A DNA stretch of 9,824 nucleotides from JBFEYJ01 sp041563315 (GTDB lineage: Bacteria; Pseudomonadota; Gammaproteobacteria; Thiohalomonadales; Thiohalomonadaceae): the NCBI GenBank assembly GCA_041563315.1, contig JBFFNE010000097.1, positions 1 to 9,824 on the forward strand, given 5' to 3'. The position numbers were made by a program, and so were the translations under genes. Positions 1-6,887 of this stretch are shown in pieces (positions within the stretch are counted from its first letter, which is position 1; every line of letters starts with the position of its first letter). Under the pieces are notes generated by a model that saw only the letters and a program-made list of their open reading frames with translations, was not told the origin of the DNA and searched no databases.

Positions 1-845
1 GCGAGGAACATGTCGGTGGCGGAATAGTCCTGCACCAGCACGCCGAACGTAAAGGTTGCCGTGGCGATGACCAGAATCACCAGACTCAGAAAATGACCAA
101 ATTCTGCCATCTGATGCAGCAAGGGGGTGGTGAGGGTTTCGATCCCGGAAAGCAGGCCACTGATACGACCCAGTTCAGTGCTGTCCCCGATCGCCACCAC
201 CACTCCCTGGCCCTGTCCGTAGGTGACGAAGCTACCGGAATATGCCATCCCCTTGCGATCGCCGATACCGGCCTTCTCGGCAACGATCTCCGTCGACTTA
301 TCAACCGGGACTGACTCCCCGGTCAACAAAGCTTCGTCGATGCGTAAGTCCCGGGAACGGAGCAGACGCAGATCGGCCGGTACGCGATCGCCCGACTGCA
401 GCATGACAATATCGCCGGGCACCAGCTGTTCGGCCATTACATTCTGCATCTGACCGTCGCGACGCACTGCGGCCTTCGCGGCAAGCATACCGCTAATGGC
501 CTCCATCGCTTGTTCCGCCTTACCCTCTTGAATGAAACCGATCAGAGCATTGATTATCACCACCAGGAAGATGACGCTGCTATCGATCCAGTGCCCCAGG
601 GCGGCGGTGCCCACCCCCGTCACCAGCAGTACATAAATCAGTACGTTATGGAACTGTTCCAGAAAGCGCCGCAGGGGGCCGCGCTTTTTTTGTGGCGTTA
701 GCGTGTTACGCCCATAACGTTGCAGGCGTTTTTGTGCCTCGCCGGTGTCAAGTCCTTTGTCACTCACCTCCAGGCGGGACAGCACAGTGTCGGGGGCGAG
801 GCTATGCCACAAAGTTTCAATTTGGGATTGTTTTTCTTCGGTCAT
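1..845 (-). CDS. P-type cation-transporting ATPase, N-terminal part (runs off left edge)
   Basis: Reading the minus strand from ATG at 845 gives 281 uninterrupted codons to the window edge; the rest of the protein lies outside. Seen in sequence: an N-terminal cation-ATPase domain (residues about 10-60, including LQRYGRNTL), two membrane segments (about 66-84 and 88-106), an actuator domain with PGD (143-145), PAD (156-158) and the dephosphorylation motif TGES (175-178), then the start of a third hydrophobic segment (about 252-271). This order is that of the P2-type (MgtA/Ca2+-ATPase-like, COG0474) inner-membrane pumps, which couple ATP hydrolysis to cation movement. The M4 ion-binding segment and the DKTGT phosphorylation site are beyond the edge, so the ion cannot be named. 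The start fits the family N-terminus, although the nearest ribosome-binding sequence (AGGG) is unusually close to the ATG. It is transcribed divergently from the sufC-like gene. Confidence 0.93.
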   Translation of the reverse strand, partial: MTEEKQSQIETLWHSLAPDTVLSRLEVSDKGLDTGEAQKRLQRYGRNTLTPQKKRGPLRRFLEQFHNVLIYVLLVTGVGTAALGHWIDSSVIFLVVIINALIGFIQEGKAEQAMEAISGMLAAKAAVRRDGQMQNVMAEQLVPGDIVMLQSGDRVPADLRLLRSRDLRIDEALLTGESVPVDKSTEIVAEKAGIGDRKGMAYSGSFVTYGQGQGVVVAIGDSTELGRISGLLSGIETLTTPLLHQMAEFGHFLSLVILVIATATFTFGVLVQDYSATDMFL

Positions 846-996
846 TGCCCTAATTCCACCACCTCCGCAGTTTTACTAAATCTAGCCTAGCGCATGATAC
901 CGAGAAGAACATCAGTAACCGCCCCCTTCACTCACCGCCTTCATACACACCGTGCAGTATCTATAGTTGTGCATACCACGAAGTAAAAGGTGTGTG
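846..996. promoter_or_regulatory. Divergent intergenic region between ATPase gene and suf-like operon
   Basis: These 151 bases must carry the start signals of both divergent genes. On the plus strand, TTCATA (940-945) and TATAGT (962-967) are 16 bases apart and match the sigma-70 boxes at 4/6 and 5/6 positions. That would place the transcript start near 974 and leave a short leader before the ATG at 997. An inverted pair, ACACACC (945-951) and GGTGTGT (989-995), brackets this promoter and touches the ribosome-binding site. No comparably good promoter was seen for the minus-strand gene. The assignment rests on sequence matching alone. Confidence 0.4.
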
Positions 997-1755
997 ATGA
1001 AACCGTTACTTTCTATCCGTGATCTGTGGGTCGACATCGGCGGGAAATCCGTACTGCGCGGTCTTGCACTTCGCATACTCAATGGCGAGGTCCATATCCT
1101 GTTCGGTCCCAATGGCTCGGGTAAATCCACCCTGCTATCGGCGGTTATGGGGCTGCCAGGCTACGATATCCGACAGGGGACGATCGAGTTTCGCGGCCAG
1201 CGCATTGATGGCCTGCAGGCCAATGAGATCGCTGCTCTTGGGATCGGCCTGGCCTTCCAGCATCCGCCAGCGATTCGAGGTGTTTCACTGGAAACCTTTA
1301 TCAGTGCTATCGACCATACCGGAACGATAGATGTTGCTATTAAAAGACTGCACCTGGATAGCCATCGTCGTCGGGAGTTGAACTGTGGATTTTCCGGCGG
1401 AGAGCTAAAACGTTCCGAGATTCTTAAGCTCTACGCACAGTCGCCGGAGTTGATTCTTCTCGATGAGCCTGAATCGGGCGTTGACCTGGAGAATCTCACC
1501 ATTATCACCGATGCAATCAATCACATACTGGAGAAAAACCACCCGCTGCGACTGCGCCGTCGTGGCGGTCTTATCATCTCACATGCCGGATTTATCCTGA
1601 ACTATGTTGAGGCTAATCTCGGGCACATCATTCTCGACGGAAAAATTGCTTGCAGCGGTAATCCCCGCGAGATATTCGAAGAGATACGCACGCAAGGTTA
1701 CGAGCATTGCGTCCGCTGCCTGGCTGACGGCACAGGAGGAAAGCATGAACACTGA
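997..1755 (+). CDS. SufC-like ABC-type ATPase for Fe-S cluster assembly
   Basis: A 252-residue soluble ABC ATPase with no membrane segment. Seen: Walker A GPNGSGKST (37-45), Q-loop in FQHPPAI (Q88), signature FSGGE (132-136) followed by LKRSEIL, Walker B with LLDEPESG (154-160), the D-loop SGVDLENL and the H-loop histidine (H196). The FSGGE-x-KR-x-EIL signature and the SGVD D-loop are typical of SufC rather than of transport ATPases. The immediate SufB/SufD-family partner supports this. In the known SufBC2D complex, SufC dimerises on the SufB/D core and its ATP hydrolysis opens the site where the cluster is built. The start at ATG 997 has AAAGG six bases upstream; a TTG at 967 would add ten residues but overlaps the predicted promoter. 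A C-terminal CxxC (C238, C241) is not in E. coli SufC. The stop overlaps the next gene by 11 bp, which indicates translational coupling. Confidence 0.9.
   Translation: MKPLLSIRDLWVDIGGKSVLRGLALRILNGEVHILFGPNGSGKSTLLSAVMGLPGYDIRQGTIEFRGQRIDGLQANEIAALGIGLAFQHPPAIRGVSLETFISAIDHTGTIDVAIKRLHLDSHRRRELNCGFSGGELKRSEILKLYAQSPELILLDEPESGVDLENLTIITDAINHILEKNHPLRLRRRGGLIISHAGFILNYVEANLGHIILDGKIACSGNPREIFEEIRTQGYEHCVRCLADGTGGKHEH
1734..1740 (+). promoter_or_regulatory. Strong ribosome-binding site of the SufB/D-like gene
   Basis: AGGAGGA, a near-perfect Shine-Dalgarno sequence, lies inside the end of the SufC-like gene, four to five bases before ATG 1745. It fixes that ATG as the start and argues against the longer in-frame extension upstream, which would overlap the ATPase gene by about 150 bases. 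Confidence 0.85.
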
Positions 1756-2836
1756 AACGCCGACAGACAAAGAGCTGCGCGAGGTGGGTTTCGATCCCAC
1801 CATTGAACATGCCGGGAGTTTCCTGCTGGAGGACAACACCATCACCCAGGCCACTCCCCACACCAAAGCGCTAGAGGTTCTGCCGCTGGCCGAGGCGATG
1901 GAGCGCTATCCTTGGGTCAGGGAAAGGTATTTTAAATTGGTTTCGAAAGATCAGGATGAATTCACGCGTGAGGCCGCTGCTGCTGGTCCTACAGGTTTCT
2001 TTATTCGCATCTTTGGTGGTGAACAGGTGTTGCTTCCGGTGCAAAGCTGCTTTCTCCTTCGTTCTCCCGGCCTGCGTCAGGTGGTACATAACCTAGTGGT
2101 GGCCGAGGAGGGGGCGGAGCTGCATCTGGTGAATGGCTGCACAACAGCAACATACACCGATATCGGCATCCACATTGGCGTCACCGAATATTATATCGGT
2201 CGTAATGCCAAGGTGACCTCCAGCATGATCCATCATTGGGGGGATGAAGTGGAGGTCTACCCGCGTAGTGCCGCGCACATCGAGGAAGGCGGGCATTTTG
2301 TTTCCAATTATATCGCCATGAGCCGGGTCGGACGGATCCAGATGTATCCTTCTGCCATCGTGGAACGGGGCGCAACGGCGACCTTTAATTCGGTGGTATA
2401 CGCTCCTGCAGGAGCGAAACTGGATCTTGGTGCACGTGTGTATTTAACCGGTGCCGGGGCTGCTGCTGATATTATTAGCCGTGCGGTTTCCGATGGCGGG
2501 CATGTCATCAACCGGGGACATATTATTGGTGAGGTTGCCGGTAGCCGCGGGCATATGGAATGCAATGGACTGCTGCTGGGGAAGCAGGGGGTAATCCACG
2601 CTATCCCTGAACTGGAGGGGCGTTCTCCGGGCATTGCGCTCTCTCATGAGGCGTCAGTCGGTATGATCTCGCGTGAAGAACTCGCCTACCTGATGGCGGG
2701 CGGGCTGGATGAGGAGAGTGCTCGATCGTTAATCATTCAGGGTTTTCTCGAAGTCCCTCTTGCCGACCTTCCTCCTTTTCTGCGGAAAACGGTACGGGCT
2801 CTCGTTACGCGGGCGAAAAGCGGGGAAGCGATTTGA
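1745..2836 (+). CDS. SufB/SufD-family Fe-S cluster assembly scaffold protein
   Basis: A 363-residue soluble protein of the SufB/SufD family, shorter than E. coli SufB (495) or SufD (423). Seen: a helical N-terminal part (1-75), a long stretch rich in short beta strands and glycines (about 85-290), consistent with the family's right-handed parallel beta-helix, then the C-terminal helical part with the hallmark SHEASVGMISREELAYLMAGG (300-320) and SLIIQGFL (328-335). MECNGLLL carries C273, in the place where SufB has its conserved scaffold cysteine; H301 and E302 sit in the conserved HEA. Known for the family: SufB/D with SufC forms the complex on which clusters are assembled. The gene is coupled to the SufC-like gene (11-bp overlap, strong ribosome-binding site), so a complex of these two products is likely. 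There is only one SufB/D paralogue here, so the core may be a homodimer. Whether it is closer to SufB, SufD or the SmsB type needs a tree. Confidence 0.88.
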   Translation: MNTETPTDKELREVGFDPTIEHAGSFLLEDNTITQATPHTKALEVLPLAEAMERYPWVRERYFKLVSKDQDEFTREAAAAGPTGFFIRIFGGEQVLLPVQSCFLLRSPGLRQVVHNLVVAEEGAELHLVNGCTTATYTDIGIHIGVTEYYIGRNAKVTSSMIHHWGDEVEVYPRSAAHIEEGGHFVSNYIAMSRVGRIQMYPSAIVERGATATFNSVVYAPAGAKLDLGARVYLTGAGAAADIISRAVSDGGHVINRGHIIGEVAGSRGHMECNGLLLGKQGVIHAIPELEGRSPGIALSHEASVGMISREELAYLMAGGLDEESARSLIIQGFLEVPLADLPPFLRKTVRALVTRAKSGEAI

Positions 2837-2853
2837 TGGCAAATTTGCTTTTT
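2826..2853 (+). terminator. Possible intrinsic terminator of the suf-like operon
   Basis: The sequence can fold as AAGC (2826-2829) plus ATTTG (2831-2835), loop ATGG, then CAAAT (2840-2844) and GCTT (2847-2850), with a small asymmetric internal loop, running into a T-tract (2849-2853). The stem straddles the stop codon at 2834-2836. It is AT-rich and imperfect, so termination efficiency is uncertain. Confidence 0.4.
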
Positions 2854-2948
2854 GCAGGTATGTTGAGTGAATTCATATCTGAATAACGCTGCTTCTATAA
2901 CTAGAGTCGCTGCACTTCGTCTTTCTCAAATTATACTGATCCTAATTT

Positions 2949-2966
2949 ATACCCAAAATGGGGTAT
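2949..2966. repeat. Inverted repeat upstream of the uncharacterised gene
   Basis: ATACCC (2949-2954) and GGGTAT (2961-2966) form a perfect 6-bp inverted repeat around AAAATG. A second inverted repeat, ATCTG (2972-2976) with CAGAT (2984-2988), follows six bases later. Both lie within 90 bases of the likely start of the next gene. They could be operator half-sites or leader hairpins; no known operator was recognised. TATACT at 2932-2937 resembles a -10 box, but no good -35 was seen. Confidence 0.4.
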
Positions 2967-3013
2967 GAGAAATCTGTGGATTCCAGATACTATTTCGTTG
3001 GGTGGTGTTGACA

Positions 3014-3030
3014 AGGGGGGGAAGGGGGGA
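3014..3030 (+). repeat. Double G-tract (G7 and G6) at the start of the uncharacterised gene
   Basis: G7 (3015-3021) and G6 (3024-3029) are separated by AA and end two bases before the in-frame GTG at 3032. If translation starts at the upstream GTG 3002, the tracts are coding. If it starts at 3032 or 3041, they act as the purine-rich ribosome-binding region. Confidence 0.75.
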
Positions 3031-3040
3031 AGTGAGCAGG

Positions 3041-4009
3041 GTGAACTTTAATCACGATGACTTTTTCTACAAGGACTTGCACGGTATGCTGCAGAGTTTG
3101 TGTGACAAACTGAACTGCGACATCAATTCCCTGAACGATGTTTTTCTGGGTACCCCCGCCCCGGCCAGAGAACCAGGGTTTGAGCCGAGAATATTTCAGG
3201 AAGAGAAGCCAAGACTTAAGCCTGTAACGAAGAAGGGTTTGTTTGCCCGCCTCTGGCCACCCATGGCCAGACAAATCGATGCCAGGGGTGAACGGTGCAA
3301 ACGTAATTATGAGCACCGTTTGAGGGAGTGGCTTGAAGCAAAACAGGCGTTTGAGAAGAGGGAGAGGGAGCGGCAGCGGCGTGAAACAGAATTGGTCTGG
3401 AACGACTTGGATACGATGAGCGCGGTATTGAATGAGCACTTGAGATATATCCCGTGGCTACAAGGCACATACATTGACTTTGCGCTTGGTGAGCATTTGA
3501 AAACTATCGCGATAGATATTCAGTTTCCTTCGGTTGAGCGCATTCCGGCCATAGAGTGGTCAATACCTGTTAAGCAACTCAAGGTCACAAAGAGGGTGTT
3601 GAGTACAACAAGACGACGACAAATCTACAAAGATTATGTACATGGAGCGGGTGTGCGAGCCCTGGGAGAAGTTTTTAGACGGTTGCCTACCGTGGATGTT
3701 GCCCTCTTGTCTGGCTACGCGAAGTGGGATCGTTCCTTGATGGCGAATGCGCATAGCTGTATCTATAGTGTGATTGCTCAACGATCAGGCTGGGAGGAAA
3801 TTAACTTCGATGCCCTCAACACGGTTGAATCGGCATCTGTCCTGGATAGGTTCAACCTGCGCCGTTCCATGACGGAGACGGCTGTGTTTCGACCCATCGA
3901 GCCTTTCAATGTTAAGGATCTCGAACAGGCCGCGGATGAAGCGCGCCCTATTCTTCACTCTCAAACCACAAAAAGGCACCCGTCAGCCACCGCAGATGTG
4001 GAAGCGTGA
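3041..4009 (+). CDS. Uncharacterised protein with a basic coiled-coil-like segment
   Basis: The frame is open from GTG 3002; in-frame GTG codons at 3032 and 3041 follow the G-rich stretch. I favour 3041, which gives 322 residues beginning MNFNHDD, but the start is genuinely ambiguous. No signal peptide or membrane helix is visible, so the product should be cytoplasmic. Seen: a proline- and lysine-rich linker (about 35-65), a strongly charged helical segment with RLREWLEAKQAF and EKRERERQRRE (about 93-117), then a mixed alpha/beta domain (about 125-300) with IAIDIQFP, a basic STTRRRQIYKDYVHG stretch, LPTVDVALLSGY and DRFNLRRSMTET. From memory only, the last domain resembles the C-terminal region of some long DUF4236-containing proteins, but the DUF4236 module is not visible. 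No catalytic motif was recognised, and no function is proposed. It sits alone, convergent with the glucan synthase gene. Confidence 0.75.
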   Translation: MNFNHDDFFYKDLHGMLQSLCDKLNCDINSLNDVFLGTPAPAREPGFEPRIFQEEKPRLKPVTKKGLFARLWPPMARQIDARGERCKRNYEHRLREWLEAKQAFEKRERERQRRETELVWNDLDTMSAVLNEHLRYIPWLQGTYIDFALGEHLKTIAIDIQFPSVERIPAIEWSIPVKQLKVTKRVLSTTRRRQIYKDYVHGAGVRALGEVFRRLPTVDVALLSGYAKWDRSLMANAHSCIYSVIAQRSGWEEINFDALNTVESASVLDRFNLRRSMTETAVFRPIEPFNVKDLEQAADEARPILHSQTTKRHPSATADVEA

Positions 4010-4121
4010 TCACACGGCAGAGAACTTGGGCGAGGTTACCACACGTTGGGTCACTGGAATGCAGTGGGGTCGATAAGCGCGATGTGCTTGCTACCCCCCC
4101 CCCCGACCTGCAGGGGCCCCG
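4010..4121. other. Convergent intergenic region with C11 tract and small palindromes
   Basis: This short gap separates two converging genes. It holds a 5-bp inverted repeat, CACTG (4052-4056) with CAGTG (4062-4066), an uninterrupted run of eleven C (4094-4104), the palindrome CCTGCAGG (4107-4114) and the overlapping GGGGCCCC (4113-4120). GCCCC (4116-4120) can also pair with GGGGC (4131-4135) across the glucan synthase stop codon. None of these is followed by a T-tract on either strand, so I do not call an intrinsic terminator. Confidence 0.5.
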
Positions 4122-6722
4122 TTACGTGATGGGGCGCTTCATTTCAGGCAGTCTGAGCGATCTTGACGGCAGATGAGATAGAGTGCTGATGAATGAGACA
4201 ATTAGGGCCGCAAGGTAACTTAACGACTGCACCAGGAGCACAATGACCCATAACAGCATGTCTACTGCATCGACTCCCCGAGTCAATATTAGTGCCGCAG
4301 CGACTAGCCACAGGCCACCTAACAGGATGCTCTCTTCACGAGCCATGGCGATTGCAGTACGCCAAGTTTGGCGCTTGGCCAACTTTGGCGTGCGAAAGAA
4401 TGGAATTCCCCGGGTCACTGAGGCTAGAAGCACAGCACAGGAAATGGTGTGGGCCAGGGACAGTCCGGCAAGCCCCCCCGCCAGGGCTTGCAGCATGCTG
4501 GCATTGATACGTTGTTTGTAGATATAGAATAGCTTGACCACCCTGAAGGTAAACAGGGCGAGCGGAAGAAGAGAGAAAATTACCATTGGGGGATCGATGT
4601 TCATCGGCGCCAGGATCATCGCCAGAGACCACACGATTGCCGCGACGTTAAACAGAAGATTAAAACCGTCGGTCAGCCACGGCAACCAGCCAGCAACAAA
4701 ATGATACCGCTGACCCAGGCTAAGACGGCTGTCTCTAAAAGTGAACAGCTTCCTGGTGTGATGACGGAGGATTTGCACGGCACCATAAGCCCAGCGGAAA
4801 CGTTGCTTCTTGTAATCGATAAAGGTGTCGGGCATTACCCCACGACCGTAACTGCACGGGATATAGTGTGCCTCATACCCTTTTTCGAAAATACGCAGTC
4901 CCAGCTCCGCATCCTCCGTAATGCACCACTCGGACCAACCGCCGACCTCTTCTAGCACCTTGCGCCTAACCATGGTCATTGTGCCGTGCTGGATGATGGC
5001 GTTGCGTTCATTACGAGTCATCATACCGATATAGAAAAAGCCGGCATATTCGCTATAACACATCGCCTTGAAGGTGTTGTCGGCTCCGTCCGAGTAGTCT
5101 TGCGGTGCCTGGACGATGGCCACCTTGGGGTCTGTAAACTGGGGTGCGAGGTCCCGCAGCCAGTTTGGGTTGACGATGTAGTCGCTGTCGATCACCGCTA
5201 CAATCTCGGCCTGCGGATTGGTATGGCGTAGGCCATAGTTCAGCGCACCGGCCTTGAAACCCTCCAGCGGCTCGATATGAAAAAAATGGAAGCGGGATCC
5301 GAGCTGCTCACAATGCGCCTTCACGGGTTCCCATACTGACAGGTCCTGCGTGTTGTTGTCGATGACCACTATCTCATAGTTGGGGTAATTCAAACGTGCT
5401 AGCGCATCGAGTGTCCGCCTCATCATCTCCGGTGGTTCGTTGTAGGTCGGAACATGCACGGAAATCATAGGTAATTGCTTGTCGGGTAGAGGAGTAAGCT
5501 TGATGTGACGGCGGTGCTCTTTCAGCCACAAGGCCTCGGCCCATTCATGAGCCTCGGCAAGGAGCACCAGCAGGATCCCGAGCATGCCCGTAACCAGAAC
5601 CACGCCAATGATCGAACTCCCAAGAGTAAGATATAAGGTGGTGTACTCGTATATGATCCAGACGATGGAGGTGGCCGCCAGAAAGCTGATTACAGCGAGG
5701 AAGCTGCGGCCGTTTCCGCGCAGCGTTTTGCTGTCGATGAGCAGCAGGCTGAAGGTGATGATTGCCAGCACGATGGAGATGGTGGCCAACATCTGCCATT
5801 GGGGTACGGGAACCACAGGCTGTATGAACTCGAATTTAGGGCGGCGCTCCACGTCATACACCCCCCAATAGGCTCCTACCGCGCCTTCTATATCCGTCTT
5901 CCATGGCTGATCGAAGGCCTCCATGAGGTAATAGACATACCCCTCTTTGGGCGCCCGTGCCAGGAATTGGCGTAGAAAAATTGCCTGATTTGCAACGGAG
6001 GTGACGGCATCCTCCCTTGTTCGGCCATTGCTTGGCCAGCCCACCTCCGAGATGATGACGGGTTTGTTGGGGTAGGCTTGTTTCAGACCACGCAGTTCAT
6101 CGAATACGTGATCGACCGCCGTATGGACGTCCTTCCCTTCCCAATAAGGGAGAAGCTGCACGGCGATAAAGTCCACATGAGCGACAAGTTCCGGATGTTT
6201 GTGCCAGATATGGGCCGGTTCGGCAGTGCTGACTGGCACTCGGAGCGCCTGGCGTGCCTTGTCGAGGAAACCCAGCAATTTATCGTATTCGAGCAGGCCA
6301 AGTTGTTGGGTTTCGTTGCCAACGAAGACGCGAATCACATTCGGATTTTTACGTGCAACTTCCAGCAACAGCGGGAATTCCCAGTTATTTCGCTCATCGT
6401 CGTAGCTGAGGTAGGCGCCAAGGGCTACATTTAGATGGTGTTTGCGTGCCAACGCAGGAATGGCTGCCAGCGTCGCTTCCACACTGTAGGTACGTAATGC
6501 CACGGCTTTGCCGGACAGTAGCGTCAGGTCAGAATCGATCTCATCCAGGCTTGGGTAGCGATTTTCCCTGGGGTCCTGTCCGGCCTGGTACGGAGAGTAA
6601 GAAAATCCTGTTACCTGTTGTGGCCATTCGGGCAGAGCATGGGGCCGGTTGATAGTGGCCCACAAGCTGAGGCTGACAATCGCCACTGCGATCCCGATTA
6701 GCCAGTTGCTGAAACGAAGCAT
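4122..6722 (-). CDS. ndvB: NdvB-type membrane beta-glucan synthase: GH17 domain fused to GT2
   Basis: An 866-residue inner-membrane protein, close to the length of P. aeruginosa NdvB. Numbered from ATG 6722: a membrane anchor (5-24); a periplasmic GH17 domain (about 35-300) with the acid/base glutamate in VGNE (E137) and the nucleophile in SEVGWPS (E226); three membrane segments (about 311-395); a cytoplasmic GT2 domain with VVID (D455), the DxD motif DSD (512-514), TED (602-604) and QRFRW (640-644); and further hydrophobic segments (about 685-706, 712-736, 745-770, 798-815, 819-845). Known for the family: GT2 polymerises beta-glucan from UDP-glucose and exports it; GH17 domains of such proteins act as transglycosylases that branch or cyclise beta-1,3-glucan. 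All catalytic residues are present, so both halves should be active. A TTG at 6725 would add one residue and is nearer the AAGGA at about 6733-6737. Divergent from a phosphoglycerol transferase gene that probably modifies its product. The symbol is by similarity only; glucan linkage is unproven. Confidence 0.9.
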   Translation of the reverse strand: MLRFSNWLIGIAVAIVSLSLWATINRPHALPEWPQQVTGFSYSPYQAGQDPRENRYPSLDEIDSDLTLLSGKAVALRTYSVEATLAAIPALARKHHLNVALGAYLSYDDERNNWEFPLLLEVARKNPNVIRVFVGNETQQLGLLEYDKLLGFLDKARQALRVPVSTAEPAHIWHKHPELVAHVDFIAVQLLPYWEGKDVHTAVDHVFDELRGLKQAYPNKPVIISEVGWPSNGRTREDAVTSVANQAIFLRQFLARAPKEGYVYYLMEAFDQPWKTDIEGAVGAYWGVYDVERRPKFEFIQPVVPVPQWQMLATISIVLAIITFSLLLIDSKTLRGNGRSFLAVISFLAATSIVWIIYEYTTLYLTLGSSIIGVVLVTGMLGILLVLLAEAHEWAEALWLKEHRRHIKLTPLPDKQLPMISVHVPTYNEPPEMMRRTLDALARLNYPNYEIVVIDNNTQDLSVWEPVKAHCEQLGSRFHFFHIEPLEGFKAGALNYGLRHTNPQAEIVAVIDSDYIVNPNWLRDLAPQFTDPKVAIVQAPQDYSDGADNTFKAMCYSEYAGFFYIGMMTRNERNAIIQHGTMTMVRRKVLEEVGGWSEWCITEDAELGLRIFEKGYEAHYIPCSYGRGVMPDTFIDYKKQRFRWAYGAVQILRHHTRKLFTFRDSRLSLGQRYHFVAGWLPWLTDGFNLLFNVAAIVWSLAMILAPMNIDPPMVIFSLLPLALFTFRVVKLFYIYKQRINASMLQALAGGLAGLSLAHTISCAVLLASVTRGIPFFRTPKLAKRQTWRTAIAMAREESILLGGLWLVAAALILTRGVDAVDMLLWVIVLLVQSLSYLAALIVSFISTLSHLPSRSLRLPEMKRPIT

Positions 6723-6887
6723 CAAGATACCGTCCTTAACACGAAAATGAGATCAGAAAAATCGTGATAACTTGCTGTCAGAAAGGGAATGCTCCGGTAA
6801 GGAGCGGGAGACTGACGGGTGATTCATTAAAAGAGTAGCAGTGAAGTTGCAAGATGCACTTCGTATCTGCCAGCGGGTTAAGAACGT
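6723..6887. promoter_or_regulatory. Divergent promoter region between glucan synthase and phosphoglycerol transferase genes
   Basis: About 165 bases must hold both promoters, which makes shared control possible. An inverted repeat, GCTCC (6791-6795) and GGAGC (6801-6805) around GGTAA, lies near the middle and could be an operator or a leader hairpin. On the minus strand, TTGCAA and TTTAAT about 15 bases apart (around 6827-6855) are a weak promoter candidate. No convincing -10/-35 pair was seen on the plus strand. Confidence 0.35.

Noticed and set aside
967..996. TTG 967 as start of the SufC-like gene
   Set aside because: ATG 997 has a ribosome-binding sequence six bases upstream, gives the normal family N-terminus, and the TTG overlaps the candidate -10 box.
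1604..1744. Upstream extension of the SufB/D-like frame to 1604
   Set aside because: It would lie inside the SufC-like gene, and the strong AGGAGGA directly before ATG 1745 defines the start.
2990..3439. 149-codon minus-strand frame opposite the uncharacterised gene
   Set aside because: Its repetitive LPLPLPL stretch is the antisense of the charged EKRERERQRR segment; the plus-strand frame is longer and more protein-like.
4107..4135. CCTGCAGG/GGGGCCCC palindromes as a bidirectional terminator
   Set aside because: No T-tract follows on either strand, and the hairpins either lack a loop or extend into the coding end.
6078..6434. 118-codon plus-strand frame inside the glucan synthase gene
   Set aside because: It is antisense to the GH17 domain, whose catalytic motifs are intact on the minus strand.
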